Positions 37,801 through 51,621 of a DNA stretch of 64,000 nt are shown here, one piece after another. Origin of the DNA: Onchocerca lupi (lineage: Eukaryota; Nematoda; Chromadorea; Rhabditida; Onchocercidae); contig JAOVVO010000054.1 of assembly GCA_028564675.1 (NCBI GenBank), positions 1 through 64,000 on the forward strand. Direction: 5' to 3'. A model generated the notes under the pieces. The model had not been told where the DNA came from and ran no database searches. It saw only the letters and a list, made by a program, of their open reading frames with translations. How positions within the stretch are numbered: the first letter of the stretch is position 1; the number at the start of each line of letters is the position of its first letter. A program made the position numbers and the translations under genes.

Positions 37801-40800
37801 TTTTTTCACTGATGAAAAAGTAAGCGAAAAAATTAAGTCCTTACTCAGTCTCTGCCAGCCAACTTCTTTAAATCAAAAATGCTCGCTCGCACAAAATTCA
37901 CTGAGTATCGGTATTATTTTATCCAGCCTGCTGAGCATGCTCTATCACCTTTTTTACATCATATCCATTTGAAAGCAAGCACATGATGCAAATCAAAAAT
38001 CATTTCGTTTACCGCCGAGTGTTTGGATCACTAATTGCAGTTATCTACTATGCGACAGTGTTTTTTACTGCAGAATAGTAATCTAAGAATACATTCAGGA
38101 AGTGTTTTGGCTCATCCAGTAATTCCATTCAGCGAACGTTTAAATCGATTAATTCGAACCATTTTTAAACTATAAAACTATGATAAAATGTGTGCCTTGA
38201 ATTCTTTGAAAATAATTTCGATTGATACAAAACATCGGTAAAATTAGTTCTGCTTTATAACAAATACTTTTTTTTTCTTTTGAAAAAATAACAAATCTAA
38301 TTTCCAGTCAACTTTCAAACACAAAATTGAAAACTTTGATACAGGGCATTTGAGAAGGAAATTTTTCCTTAGCTTAATTCAATTCACTGTTTAGTCACCT
38401 AGTCCTTCCGATTGGCGCTTTGTTCCTTTATGGTTAACGCGAAAGATAGCAAGATGAGTAAGGAAAAAATCTAGATTTCGCGAAATATTTGGAAATGAAT
38501 AAAGGTAAAAAAAGTTTAATTAATCGTATTTTGTCATAAGAATGTCATCGACACTCATTTATCACTTAATAAAATCTTTTCGAATTTAAATAATCACGTA
38601 GACACTAATCTGGTAGATTGATCAACTTAACCACATGGGTCTTATTTCCTTTCCGTTTAAGCAGTAAACTATTCTTCGTTATTTTCTGTGTAAATTAAAA
38701 CGAAATTTTGAAAAAAACAGATTTTAAAGAGAAGACGAAGACAACCGATCTGGAAATCTCCAATTCTATATACAAGTTATGTCAATAAGATTCACTGAAT
38801 GTAAGAAAAAAACAACTACATATGAAAAAATCTTCAACTACTTTTTCCGTTCAATTCGACAATAATAACAAAGGTAAAGAAGGAGAAAAGTTTCCTCTCC
38901 AAATGTATAGCGGTAAAACAATGTTGCAACATTTTATCCTATAAAATGAAAGCGAAAAATTTTTGCAAAAAGCTTCAATAAAGCTAAATACATAAAAAAA
39001 GCATCTTGCAAAGTCTTCATATACTATTGAAGAAATTCACGAGTCCTTCGCCTTCCCTCTAAAAGAAGAAAGATATAACTAAAATCTAACCCTCTAACTG
39101 AGATGTCAAGTTTGTATATTCGTTCCGGTGATAATATTGGCCGACAGAATGCACTGAAATTTATTACTAAAAATCCTTATCAGTGCATCATTTGATATGC
39201 AAGCCACTCAGAAGAGAAAGCAGTTAGGCAATAGCGACAGCGTAAAAAAGATTCAACAACAACGAAATCAAAAGAAAAAAGTCACTCTAAATTTAAGTTA
39301 AATCGATCAAAAAAAGTTCCACTTACGCAGAAAATGCTGAAACAGCGATGTTGGATATAAAAGTAGCAGCACTGAACATTCATACCAGCTGTAATCCAGT
39401 TCGTTTTAATCCCGCTCAATTCAGTTCAATAAGAGACTACGTATTCTGCGCTGGGAATGGGAAAGGAAGAAAACTACCATTTCATTAAAAGTTAAAGAAA
39501 AAATATTGCAGCCAGAAACTAAAAATAAATGTGGGGCAAAAACGAATTCCTAACCTACTTCGTGCAATTCCATGATTTGTACTTTCCAAAAAATGCATTC
39601 CTTTTATTTTTCACGTTAAATTGAAACTTTAAAATTAAAGGATTTTGTGCTAAATTAAATAACCAGTTTGTTGATAATTAAATTCAATAAAATTCGTCAA
39701 ATGCTAAGGCAGTACTGCACTAGAAATGTGATCGAGATTACATAAATAATGAATTTATGAAGGAAACATAAAATTGGTGAAATACTACAGAGTAAACGAG
39801 CATATAGATTAAATCACATCGTTTCAATATCTCATTTCAGAAATACATATTTTTTGCAAATTCTTTAATAAATATTTCGGATTCCTATCTGTCAGCAAGT
39901 GATGTTACTAATATTAAGAAAACCGAGTTTTTTTACGCAATTATTTTCTTGATTGAGCTTTTAAAACCTCATAAATTTTGTGTTTTTTTATGTAGTTCTA
40001 AAAAACTATAATTTTTGAAAGAAATATCGGAATGTTTGAATATAAGAAAAGTCATTATTTTACAGATTGTCAAGATAATCACAAAAACTCCATCCAATTT
40101 ATGATAATTTTAAATATTCTATCTAAATCATAACTTTCCTAAACTCATGAACATAGATATATGAAAAGAAGGAAGCTCATTTTCTTTCTACTGTAATATC
40201 ATGCATGAAGATCACAAAAACACAATATTTAAACAAAAAAAAAAAAAAAATTATTTCAGAATTCGAGGATGAGAAATGATAAAGCTATTACAAATAAATT
40301 TTTTTCGCATCACGGAATCAGCATAAATCACCATGTTTCATCGGAACTGGAATGAAAAATTCATTCTTTGGCTAACAAAATTCTAACTTTGAAAGAAAAA
40401 AAAGAAAAAAAGAAATAACCAGGATTTTCAGACACAATAAGCTCATCATGGAACAGCCAATGAAAACTTTGTTTAAACTTCAAATGACGAAGAAAGTATG
40501 CAGCAGCAAAAATGAAGATGAAAAAACTGCTTTTACAGCAGCACTGCAAAGTACAAATCTTTTCCATTTTTCATGCTTGACTACTTGCCAAATTTTACGA
40601 AACTTTTGAAAAACCTTGAGAAATTTTTAACTTTCGCTTTTTTTAAAAAATTCAAAACAAAGTTTTACTTAACTTTCGCTGTATATTTTTGTAAATTTTC
40701 CATAGGAATTTTACGGAAACCGATTCCTGAAATTTTTGAAAAAAATCGAAATTTCCGAATCGGAAAAAATTCTACATAAATGAAACAACTTATACCATGA

Positions 40801-40862
40801 ATTCTTCAGCACTTAACTTGACAAAGTAAATCCTAAATATGAACTTCATTTTCACCTAATAA
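34841..40862. other. Gene-poor AT-rich intergenic region
   Basis: About 6 kb between the retroelement and the 3' end of unc-70. I see no supported gene. A basic 61-codon + strand frame at 35201-35386 has protein-like composition but no phased partner exon. The 3' UTR of unc-70 lies at the right end, with no obvious AATAAA close to the stop. Confidence 0.5.
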
Positions 40863-43800
40863 TCATTTCTTCCCTCGACTAAAGAAACCCTTTTTTGCTT
40901 TGGTGGATCCTTCAACTGGTAATGTTTGCGATCGAGCTGCCTCTTCCTCTGATTGTCCTGTAGCAAGCTGTAATCGTCGCAACCATCGTCCCATGTCTTC
41001 CTAAAAAATTAGAACATGAAAAAACCACCGATAGAGCACACATCTATTCCAATTAAAATAATATGAACACAAGTTTTCAAACTATTTAGAATATGCTTTA
41101 TTTCACTCGACAGCCTTTATCGAGAGTTCAAGATATCAACGAAAAAAAAAAATCTAAATAAGCTCACATCACTGGCAGTTTGTAATAGATACTCCGCTCC
41201 GTTCATGAATTTCAGTGATAAAACATTTTTCTTTTTTGTATATTCCGCTGCAATGCTAATTGAACAGCCCTCCAAATTTAATGGCTCTTCACCACGAAAT
41301 AATGTATTTTCCTCCATGTGTTTCTGATCCTTGAAAAATGCCAAATGCGACCCGCGTAATACAGCATATACTTTTTCCCATGACCTGAGAAAAACGGTCA
41401 GATTTCAAAAACTAATCAAAACTTGACAAAAACCTAGAATTCTGAGACTCCAAAATGCGCGAAAATCTAACCTGCTTGAAGCTTTGCGATCCAAAGATTC
41501 ATATGTATGCTTCCTGATTAAAACACCTTCAAAAGCACCGCCTACATCAACCCCTGGAACATTGAAAATTGTCAAAAAGTAACACATCACTACAAATTTA
41601 GCATAAAATTTTTAAATTTCAATGTTAGCATTATAAATCCCTTTAGCAAAGCCAATGTACGATCATATCAGACACGCATTCAGATACCACGAGGAGACAC
41701 ACTCATTCTGATGGTCAAGGAAAGTTTACAAAGTAATTTCCAGTAGTAAGCTATTTTGCACAAAATACATAAACACTGTCATTAATAAAGTAGCAAAACA
41801 ACACTGAAAATCCATGCAAACTATACATTTCAGAACACAAAAGCGTCAGTTTAATAAAAAGAAATACCAATCCTTGCTCTCTTACCCCGTAAATCGTGTA
41901 CATCAAAACGAGCCGATCTCGATAATGATAATCGCCAACCAGACGGTTCGGATGTCATTAATCGACTATTTTGTTCTGCAAACAGCACAACAACTACGAT
42001 TATTGCTATTATATTTGCTATTCTAACACGAAAAGAACACACTGCAGCGAATTTTAAATATAATCAAAAATTTATTAAATAATGCAAATTGGGCACATGC
42101 AATAAAACAAAACGCCATACAGCGAAATTTCAAACTCTTTTCAACCATAAAATACAAAAAGTGCAGAAGAAATAGATTTGTTGTTGCATGTGTTAAGATC
42201 AAAGAAATACCAAAACTTAAATTATATAACAGCATTTTTTCTTTAGGTAGAAATTTTTTGAACATGCAGATATTTCACCTCATATAATGCTTGTACCAAA
42301 TTTTTTGTTTTGTTCTCAAGCAAAATGTAAACTGTATATGAAAGTGTACCAGCAATATGTCTTGTTTTTCGTAGTAATGTACCACTATCATCACTGCTCA
42401 TGGTTGCGTAGTGTAAACTTTCATTACCAAAATCTGCAAAGCGTGTTGCAAAACCGTGCAAACTACATGCACATTATTATGCATTACAACAAAACATGCA
42501 ACTTGCATGGCACGTACAAACAAAGTGCGTTTCTGCACATCTTGTGTTTTTCGAAAATAGGCGCTAATTTTAAAAAATCCTTGAGAGTAACAAAGATAAT
42601 TTAAAATGCAAGAAATCGTAAAATAATCTGTTCCAAAACTTCACACCCTTGATTATAAATAGCTAGACATAAAATTTTTATGATAATATAATTCTGACTG
42701 GTGCTAACATTGAGAAAGCCTTCTTATATCATAATGATCGATAACTAAGAAATTTTTTAATGCAACGAAATCAAAATCTAACAACAGTCCAATACTTACC
42801 ACCAAAAGTTTGATGTCCCCTTTCCATTGAGAATGCAATTTCTGTGGGCCGCTCACCTACTGCTGCAGCTGATGTTCGTTGCAGAGTTCCACGGCGCAGA
42901 TCACCACCCGGTCCACCAAGTGCACGACGTTCTGCTTCCTCCATATCTCGCCTTTGCAAATCTTTCAACTCGAACTGAAAATTCGTCAAAAACTCATATT
43001 ATTTCAAAGAATGCAAAATCAATAACAGTCTGATGCCAATCCAATCGTTACAATAAATTGAAATTAGTGCATATGAAAAAAATAATATTAGATGTCAAAT
43101 TAATGAGCTATTGACAATATTTGTAAAGGACAGAGAACGAGACAAACAGAGCAGTTAAATCTTTTCGAATTAGATCTTTTCATATATTTGTTAGATTAGT
43201 AATTTGCAGAATTTTCAGACCGAAAAAGAGTAAGACAATAGATTTATAGACCTGGAAACATATGAATGGTTCTTCACAGTCTGTAACATTATAATAATGA
43301 TATTATAATATTTTGTTCCAAACAAACAATAAATTCAAAATTATTAACTATACTTTCCCTTCATGATATCCCAGAAATGTAAATCAACACTTGAGATGTT
43401 TCCTTCAATACACTATTCATTAGCAACAATGACAGTGTTATTTTATTATTAATTTCAACAGGACAAATAACAGATCAAAAAAATTATTCACAGCTAAGAA
43501 GGAAAAGAATTTAAAATATCTAAGAAAAAAAATTTGGATGTGAAATCTTTAATAACTGAATATTGAAAGAAGTTTTAAGTGAGCTTGAATGTTTAAACCA
43601 TTATATGCTAATAAAACAATAAATATCGCGAGAGACTATGCAAATATAAATCATGAACGGAAAATCCGAAACCAAAATTAAGAATATTCATTCTGTCTAA
43701 TATCTATAGCAAGTTTGAATATAACTTCTAGTGATATAAATAGTTAAAAAAAATGCGCAGAAAAATAATATTGTACCGTTGTTAATTTCTCTAATGCTAA

Positions 43801-46800
43801 GAAACGTTCTTCTTGAGCTGCAGCTGATTTTTCGAAAGCCTCGTGCTTTTTGATTAGTTTTATTGTTTCTTCCAGATTCCGCTGAAAATATTCACAATTA
43901 TTATACTGTAACTTTCACTGCTATGATTTCCCCAAATTTTCTCACTTAATTCGTATAAAAGTTATTTTCAATAAAAAAGCAATAAAATACTCCATATTCC
44001 TTCGAAATAAGATATGGTTCTTGCGCCATCAACCAGCTTTCAGCCACTGCCGCATCTCGTGCGAACTGATATACTTCCAGTACTAAAAAATCAAATGAAC
44101 ATCAGCTTTACAGTAAAATAACTCGAACATCAGCGCAATGAGCCATTTGTTAATAAGATGATACCGTTTGCAAAAGCATAATTATTCCATGTGTTAATCC
44201 ATACTTCAGTTTTATATCAAAATTATTTGATAGTTCTGAATTTGTCACCTAGCACAGGTTGATAGCTTTCCTTGTGAAATCCTATATTAACAAAACTAAC
44301 TCAGCTGCAAATATTCCCAGCGATCCTCCCATCGTCGCATCATTTCAGCCCGTTCAGTCGTCAGCTTGATCAATTTCTTTTCAATTTCAGATGATGCATA
44401 GTGTTTGCGATTCAAAAGATCTCGGCCTAATGATATGCATGCGTTAAAATTCTCTTCACGTGCATCAATTTCCGCCTTCAGGCTCTGGTGATTGTTCATC
44501 AACAGCTCGACACCAGATACATCCTAAAATTAAGAACCTTTTCAGTCATCAAACACCTTCATATTTAAATCTCATTGAATCGTGAATTCAAAGTTGAAAA
44601 CTAGATAAATAAGAAAAGAAATTTTTCATAAAAAATAAACCTTTGGCCTTTCCTGTGATGTCATTTCTCGCTTAACTTCATTCATCCACAGCAACAAATC
44701 GCGAACCATGTTCATAAATCGAAATAAGTCTGATGTATCGCCTAATCGCATCGAACGTGCATCACACACTGCACGTAGTTGTAGCCATGCTTTATGCACT
44801 TCTGCTTCACGTGCACCTATTTCGATTGCTCGGTCACCAGCATAAGCATCACGCAATTCCAATGCATCGCGCTCGATTTGTGCAACTTGTTGACCTATAG
44901 CCTCGATATCCTACAAACGAATTCTATGTTTATGTACCTGCTAGGTCGCTAAATCTACTAAACAATATTTAATAAAGGGCAAGAAATACTATGGACAGCA
45001 TCACGATTATTCACCCTATAAAAGTAGTTTAAATCAAACAGAAAACAAACTTTAAGAAAATTCTGGTGTTTCCGTTTTAGTGCACCAACTGAAGATGAAT
45101 CTCGACCAAGATCTTCAGGTATCGAATGATTCTTCTCCAGAATTCGCGATAAACAATCGCGACAGTCATGGAAAAATTTGTGAAGCATTCTCGACGCCTC
45201 CAGCATTTGCATTCGCGTATCGATTAGTTCAAGCAAATTTTCCCATGCTTCATTCAAACTGTCTTTCCATAAAGCGATTGTTGGAGCATCCGAATGTCCA
45301 TTAGCGATCAACTGAGAAAAAGAGAACCCTAATAATAACTATGAAATACGTTATATAAGATAGAATAAAAAAAAAAATTAAGGACCACAATCGAATTCTA
45401 GCCCTACTTACCTTCGTCGAGTTTTTGAGTGTAAAAGAATTTTGAAATTTTTTTAAAAAGAAGGATTTCAAAAAAATGTACTTGATCACATGCATCATTT
45501 GCATTTGCTACCCGATCTGATCCAATATTTTCGGTATCCCTAGCAAACTGTAGAAACCGTTCAATAAGCATTTGTACATGTTCATAGTCTTGTCCTGCTT
45601 CTTGAGAACCAGCCACCAACTAAAACAAGTGCACAAACTATTATACAACTGACGCTCAGTTGGAAATAAAACAAGAAAATTTAAAAATAATTTCCTTCAC
45701 AATGGCTACAAAAATAACTAAAAACAATACTTCTTTGTCCGCGATCCATTGTAACAAATCATCAATTTCTCGATGAAGTTCATACAACTGCAATGTTTCA
45801 TCCAAACGTTTTCGCCTTTCTTTACACAAATCTTGTAAGCCTGCATATAATTTCTCGATCTGAGCTTGTCGAACACTGATATGCTCCCTGCAGTAGCGAC
45901 AAAAATTCAGTTTTTTTTTTCAAATATTGTAAAGAATTCTTTGAAATTATTTCGATGATTAATGAAATTACCACAAAGGACGTTTCTCATCAACAAATTT
46001 CTGGGCTTGTGCAGCCAAATTCCGAATAGTATCTGCATACTGATTGATGTCTTGTTGTAAACGTTCGTGTTTCTTAATTTGATTTTCTGTTGAGAATTCA
46101 TCCTTCCCACGTTCGTCCTAGAAAAGCATAAAATAATGAAAAATTCCCAAGCAACAATTAAATTTCCCTTGCCCTTCTCCGTGGCAGGGAATTGTAGACT
46201 GTAGAGTTACAATTAACATTTAGTAGACTGTAGAGTTACTACTCAACATTTAGTCGGCGAATAAAAATATTTGCAAAAAATTCATTTTTGCTTTGATAAA
46301 TGAATAATTTTATCAAAATTTAATAAAAATTAGGTATGTTTGCTTGCAGAAATGATACGGTCAGAAAAGCCGAATTTCATGTATCGAAAGAATGTCATTT
46401 AACAAACCTGCATCATGTAAAGTTCCTGTTCACTCATCCATGCTTCTGCTTCATTACAGTCATACAAGAACTGATGTGCTTTTTCGCTTTCAGCTAAATG
46501 TTCTTTGCGAGCATTCAGAGAATTCTTCAAGTTCTGAAATACAAAAAATGCAAAAAGTGAAACTTCACAAATAATTCCACAAGAAAACTTTGGTCAAAGA
46601 GAAAAATTGATGAAAAGAAAAATTAGTTACCTGGCATATTTTCATCAGTTCATCAATCTTTTGCTGAAATTCTGAACTATTTTCATGGCCTTCATCAATC
46701 ATTTCACGACCATTTTGGCAGATTTTTTCGATCCACGGCTCATGGTTATCAATTTCATGTTTCAGCGATTGCATTTTCTTTTGCAGACGATTACAGTCGA

Positions 46801-47523
46801 ACAGACTTTCACCAAGCTCTTGTGTTTGTGTCAGTGGTAATCGTTCTAAAAATCATTTCTTATATTTCGAAAAATAGGATACAACTTTCAAATCTATGAA
46901 AAAGTCAGTTTTGTAAACCATACTTCTTACTGAGTTCTAAAAGCTTTTAAGAAAAAAAAAATTAAAAAATTTTCACCTGCACACCACAATTTTTCATCTT
47001 CAACATCACGCAAAAACTGATAGGCTCTTTTTTTGCGTTCTAGCTGACGACGTCGATCATCTAACGGTGCCTGTAATCGCTGCAGTTGTTCTTGCACAGC
47101 CAATCGATGTGCTTTAATTGCCTCGACTTCTTCTGGGTGCATTTCCTCAAGCTGTGGTTCCATTTGCTGAAAGGATACATGAAATAATTAATTAAAAATA
47201 ACAAATTGATCAAAATCCTTCTACTTTTTAGATTTACATAGTATTACTTCTTCCTTTCCTCCCAATAGGAAATTCTAAAATTAAAATCAGATTTTCGAAA
47301 TTTTATCTTGTAAATTTTAATGATGAATTATGCTTATACAATCCACAAATTTATGAAAATCCAAAACATTGCTCAAAATAACCTGCAATGAATCTATTTG
47401 TGCAGCTCGTTTCACCATTTCACTTTCAATCATCTGTTGCTTCTGCATGGCAACATTAACTGTTGTCAAATCTTGCCCTGTATCTTCGATTGTCATCTGT
47501 TGTTGAAGTTGTTCAGCCCAATC
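40863..47523 (-). other. unc-70: unc-70 exons 22-38: later repeats, linker, PH domain
   Basis: Exons 47523-47383, 47166-46977, 46845-46631, 46533-46408, 46117-45972, 45887-45731, 45619-45482, 45311-45051, 44910-44641, 44523-44301, 44082-43991, 43881-43777, 42974-42800, 41975-41886, 41553-41472, 41384-41168, 41000-40863. Exons 34-35 code the Arg/Ser-rich linker and exons 36-37 the PH domain. The last exon codes the basic end. Introns 33 (about 0.8 kb) and 34 (about 0.8 kb) hold no recognised feature. Confidence 0.92.
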
Positions 47524-50500
47524 CTAAAAACAAAAAAAAAAAGGCGTTGTAAAAATATGCAGAAAATTTCAAACAATTCGCACAGTTATACGGTCTAAGT
47601 AAGGATTAATAACTGTCGATTTTTATCCATATTCATCTGGTGAAAAAAGTAACCTTCATGTCAGAAATACTTTGCACATAAAGTTGTTGTCGGTTAGCAT
47701 CGAACAACTTCTGTCCCTTTTCTTCGGTAGTTTTCTCGAGCTGCTCCCACTGCACTGACAAATCAGCAATCTGTGGATCAATAGTACCAAGAAACTCAGG
47801 CTTTTCTTCAGCCAGCCTAACTGCTGCATGACGAAGCTGCACAAGTCGTTCACGATTCGATTGTAACTCCGACTGGAATGCCTGATGGCGCATAAATTTC
47901 GATGTAATTGTTTTAGCATCTCTGAAAACTCAGAAAAAAAAGGTCAGTAATATAAACCAGTAATACAAGAAGAAAAATACTAAGAAGATCTGAAATTTTA
48001 CATTTACAACCGATGAAATCGAACTTCTAATTTCATGAATTACTAATATTATTAACCTGTAAGTTTCATCTTGGGCACGGATCATCTTTTCTTCGATCCA
48101 TTCCCGGAGTTCTTCACAATCTGACAAGAACTGCTGCAATGCAAGAGAATCTTTGAGTTTATTGAACAAATGTCCAGCCTTTTCACGATTTGCTTCGCGA
48201 CGTTCTTCTATATTTCGAGCTTTTTTGTGAATTTTATCAGCAGAATAATGGCCATCACCACAGAGTTGGTCGCCAAAAGATACAACTGCCTGAATAATTT
48301 TGGAATAGTTGCACTAAAATAAATTTTTGATATGATAAGTAATCTGAAAGTTTTGAAGTAGAATTAAAAAGCCAAGTGAAAGCAAAATAAATCTAAATTA
48401 TAAATAGCACCTTAATTTTTTCATCGTTGGCGTCCATGGTTGTCAGGAAATCTTGATGCCTTTTCAGCATATTTTCGGCTTGCTCCAGAGAAGTCGGTGT
48501 TTCATCTTTCGATAAATAATTTTCTTGTTGTGAAAGCATAACTTCAGCTTGTTTTGCATCACGAAGAAACATCTAAAATATTTTAAATTATTTATGCTAG
48601 TTAAGATGAGATTAAATAAGAATTTTGCAGCAAAAACGAAATATTTAATTGAATTGAAAGAAAAAATTACCATTGAAATGAACACTTGCCTGCAAATTGA
48701 GTCCTTGGCTAAGGAGATGCTGTCGATTATCCCACATTCTTTGCAGTTCTTCCCAGCCTTCTTCTAATCCAGCGAGGCGCTGACGTAAGAACATATACTG
48801 TGGGTCCGTCTGATCCTGCGTTACTCGATCACCCATCGCTCGCATCTATAGCCAAAATAAATATGAAATTATTATTACAAATGGCATGGTGGGAATACTC
48901 TTAAATTGAATTTTCCCACTATCCATAATACAATAAAATTGGATTTTGGCTTAATTTTTATTGTAATATCATTGCGAATTCACTTTAACGTAATCTTCTG
49001 CATAGCCGTCAATTTCTTCCCGAATTGCTGCATGTTGATTGAGTAATTGTTCAGCATCAGCCAGAGATTGTGGTTCGTCTTCTGAAGCAACCTAAAAAAT
49101 AAGCAGCAAATTTACCGTAGAATCAATTGTGCACAGCTTAGATGCTTTAAACCCCTAATATGAAACTTTGGAATGAGAGAATATTTTCCTCTAGTTCACT
49201 TTACGTCCCACATGAAGTCCTACAAAACTTTTGCTTTGAACAAGTAAAACTGAAGAGATGTTTATCCCCTAAAATTTAATGGAACTAAGATATACTTGTC
49301 TCTGCGTAGCAGTTAACCAAGCTTGAAAATGATCCAAATCACGAAGAAATCGTTGCAAATCACCAGCTTCATCAAGTTTCGCTTCATGTTCACGTACACG
49401 TCTATTGAGCAAATTCCAAGCTAATTGCATTCTCTTGATATCCTCTCGTATCTGTACTGCATCTGCAGGTTTCTCTTTTTCAATTTCGGATGCCTCTTTT
49501 TGCAGTGAATCAAGTTTAGCCTGAAATATTAAGCTGATTAAAATTCCACAGAAAATGCAGAGTGCTTTCGAAATTTCTGTCTTGTGATAAAGTTTGCAAT
49601 ATTATTTCACATGTTTAAGGATTTTTAAGTATATTTTGGATCAGGAAATTGATTACAAACCTGAATAGCACCAAGATCCCGCTCCATCATAGATAAACGA
49701 CGCTGAAGTTTCATAACACCGGTGAGATCATTAGTAAGTTCGTCAGCATCTTCAAGTACCCGCGTTTTATCTTCGATCCAGGAAATCGTTTCCTGGCAGT
49801 CAATACGGAATGTTTCTAAACGATGCGCTTGATCGAGTTCAGATCTTTTCTGATCAACCATATCGCGTAGTTGTGCCCATCTGAATTCTAATTGATTTTC
49901 GAAATTTTTCGAAATAAAATTCTCCATAGCAGGAGCTCGAAAATTTACAGGAAAAAGAAATCTAAAAATGAAATGAACTATTGCACTTGCTTACCTCGCA
50001 TTAAGCTTATTCTGTCTTTGCAAAATTTCATCTGAATTTGGATGATCAACATGAAGCAGTTGACGTGCTAGCTCGTTCACAGTGGCAACTTTAGCTGCCT
50101 GATTATTCATATCAGCTTCAAGAGTTTCGAAACGATGTTTCATGATTTCAACTTCTTCCAAATCATCAGTTGGTATCAGTGTCGTTAATAGTTTGCCCTA
50201 TAACATTTATAACTTATGCAGTATCTCTCCATGTAAGCAGAGTAAATATCTATAAAAATCGATAACCATTTTCTTTCAGATTCAGAACATACTTTTTCGT
50301 CAATCCATGCTTCGATAATATCGGCATCACTGAATAATTTATATAAAGACAATGCATCAAGCAAACGCTGCTTTCTAAGTCGCGCAAGTTCTTCCAGTTC
50401 TGTTTTACGTCTTTCAGTCATGTCAAGACGCTTGCGTACGTCTGGGTGCTCACGAGCTTCAGGAGGTAAAGATTCTGCCTAAAATAAGAGAGAAATTTCA

Positions 50501-51547
50501 TGAAGTTATAAGAGTACATTCATTTCATAGTAAAAACTGCGTTTATGAAAGGATGAAAAGTAGAAGATATAACGAACTTTTTTTGAGCAACTTGACACTT
50601 TGCAAAATAATATATCAAATTTAATATCATTAATATTGAAAATCCAGTCAAAATTACGACATACCTGCATATGCAACTGCTTGATATTCTCCTCGAATTT
50701 AAGTAAATCATCACTAACATCATCGTGCTTTTTAATAAGTAACTGCACGGTACCTTCATCTTTCCCAACATCTTCACTACCCACCAAACGAAGAGTGTCA
50801 ACAAGATATGCATCCACGTCATCAGCATCGTTAAAGAACTGATAGTAATTGACACCTCCAGAAAGTCGCACATGACGCTCTGCAGCCAACTCTTTCAGTT
50901 TATTGAAGTAATCACGAATTGTAGCCAAACGACTGTTTATAACTTCCGCACCTGAAAATGACAGGAAAATTAAACGGAAAATTTGAAAAAAAAAATCAAA
51001 AAAGATAAAAACATCACTAATCTGCACTTTATTTTTTTAAATATGGTTTAGCAACAACAACAACAAAAAAAAAAAAAAGTGAACTTAAGTACTACAAATT
51101 AAATTGACATTCTTTGAGAAGGCGAGAAGGATGAAGCACTATTAATAAGTGCGACATTTTTAGTTAAGGTGGTTTGCAGCCGCATGTACACCTCATTTGA
51201 CCAATTACAAATGAGAAGTATTTAATTTAAATGTAATTCAACATTTGTATATATATTACTTTTATACAAACAAATCAATTTCGTCAAACATTGATTGTTA
51301 TTTTATTCCAATCAAATTAATTTCGAAGTTAATTTAACTAAGCTTTTCATGTTATTGAACGAAGATGAATTTTGTTCAACTATAATGAGCAAAAGGATCT
51401 TTTATCTGTTGTGATAAACAACTACATTTGAATGAAAAAAAATTCAGGAAGGTGTTCATTAAATATCTAACGACAATGAAATTTCAGAATATAACATTTA
51501 TATACGCAATGTAGTTTCAAGGATACTATTCAGTTATAACTCAATCT

Positions 51548-51621
<74 letters not shown>

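Noticed and set aside
40573..40779. 68-codon plus-strand frame just past the unc-70 stop
   Set aside because: Lys/Phe-rich low-complexity frame within the probable unc-70 3' region, with no sign of coding.
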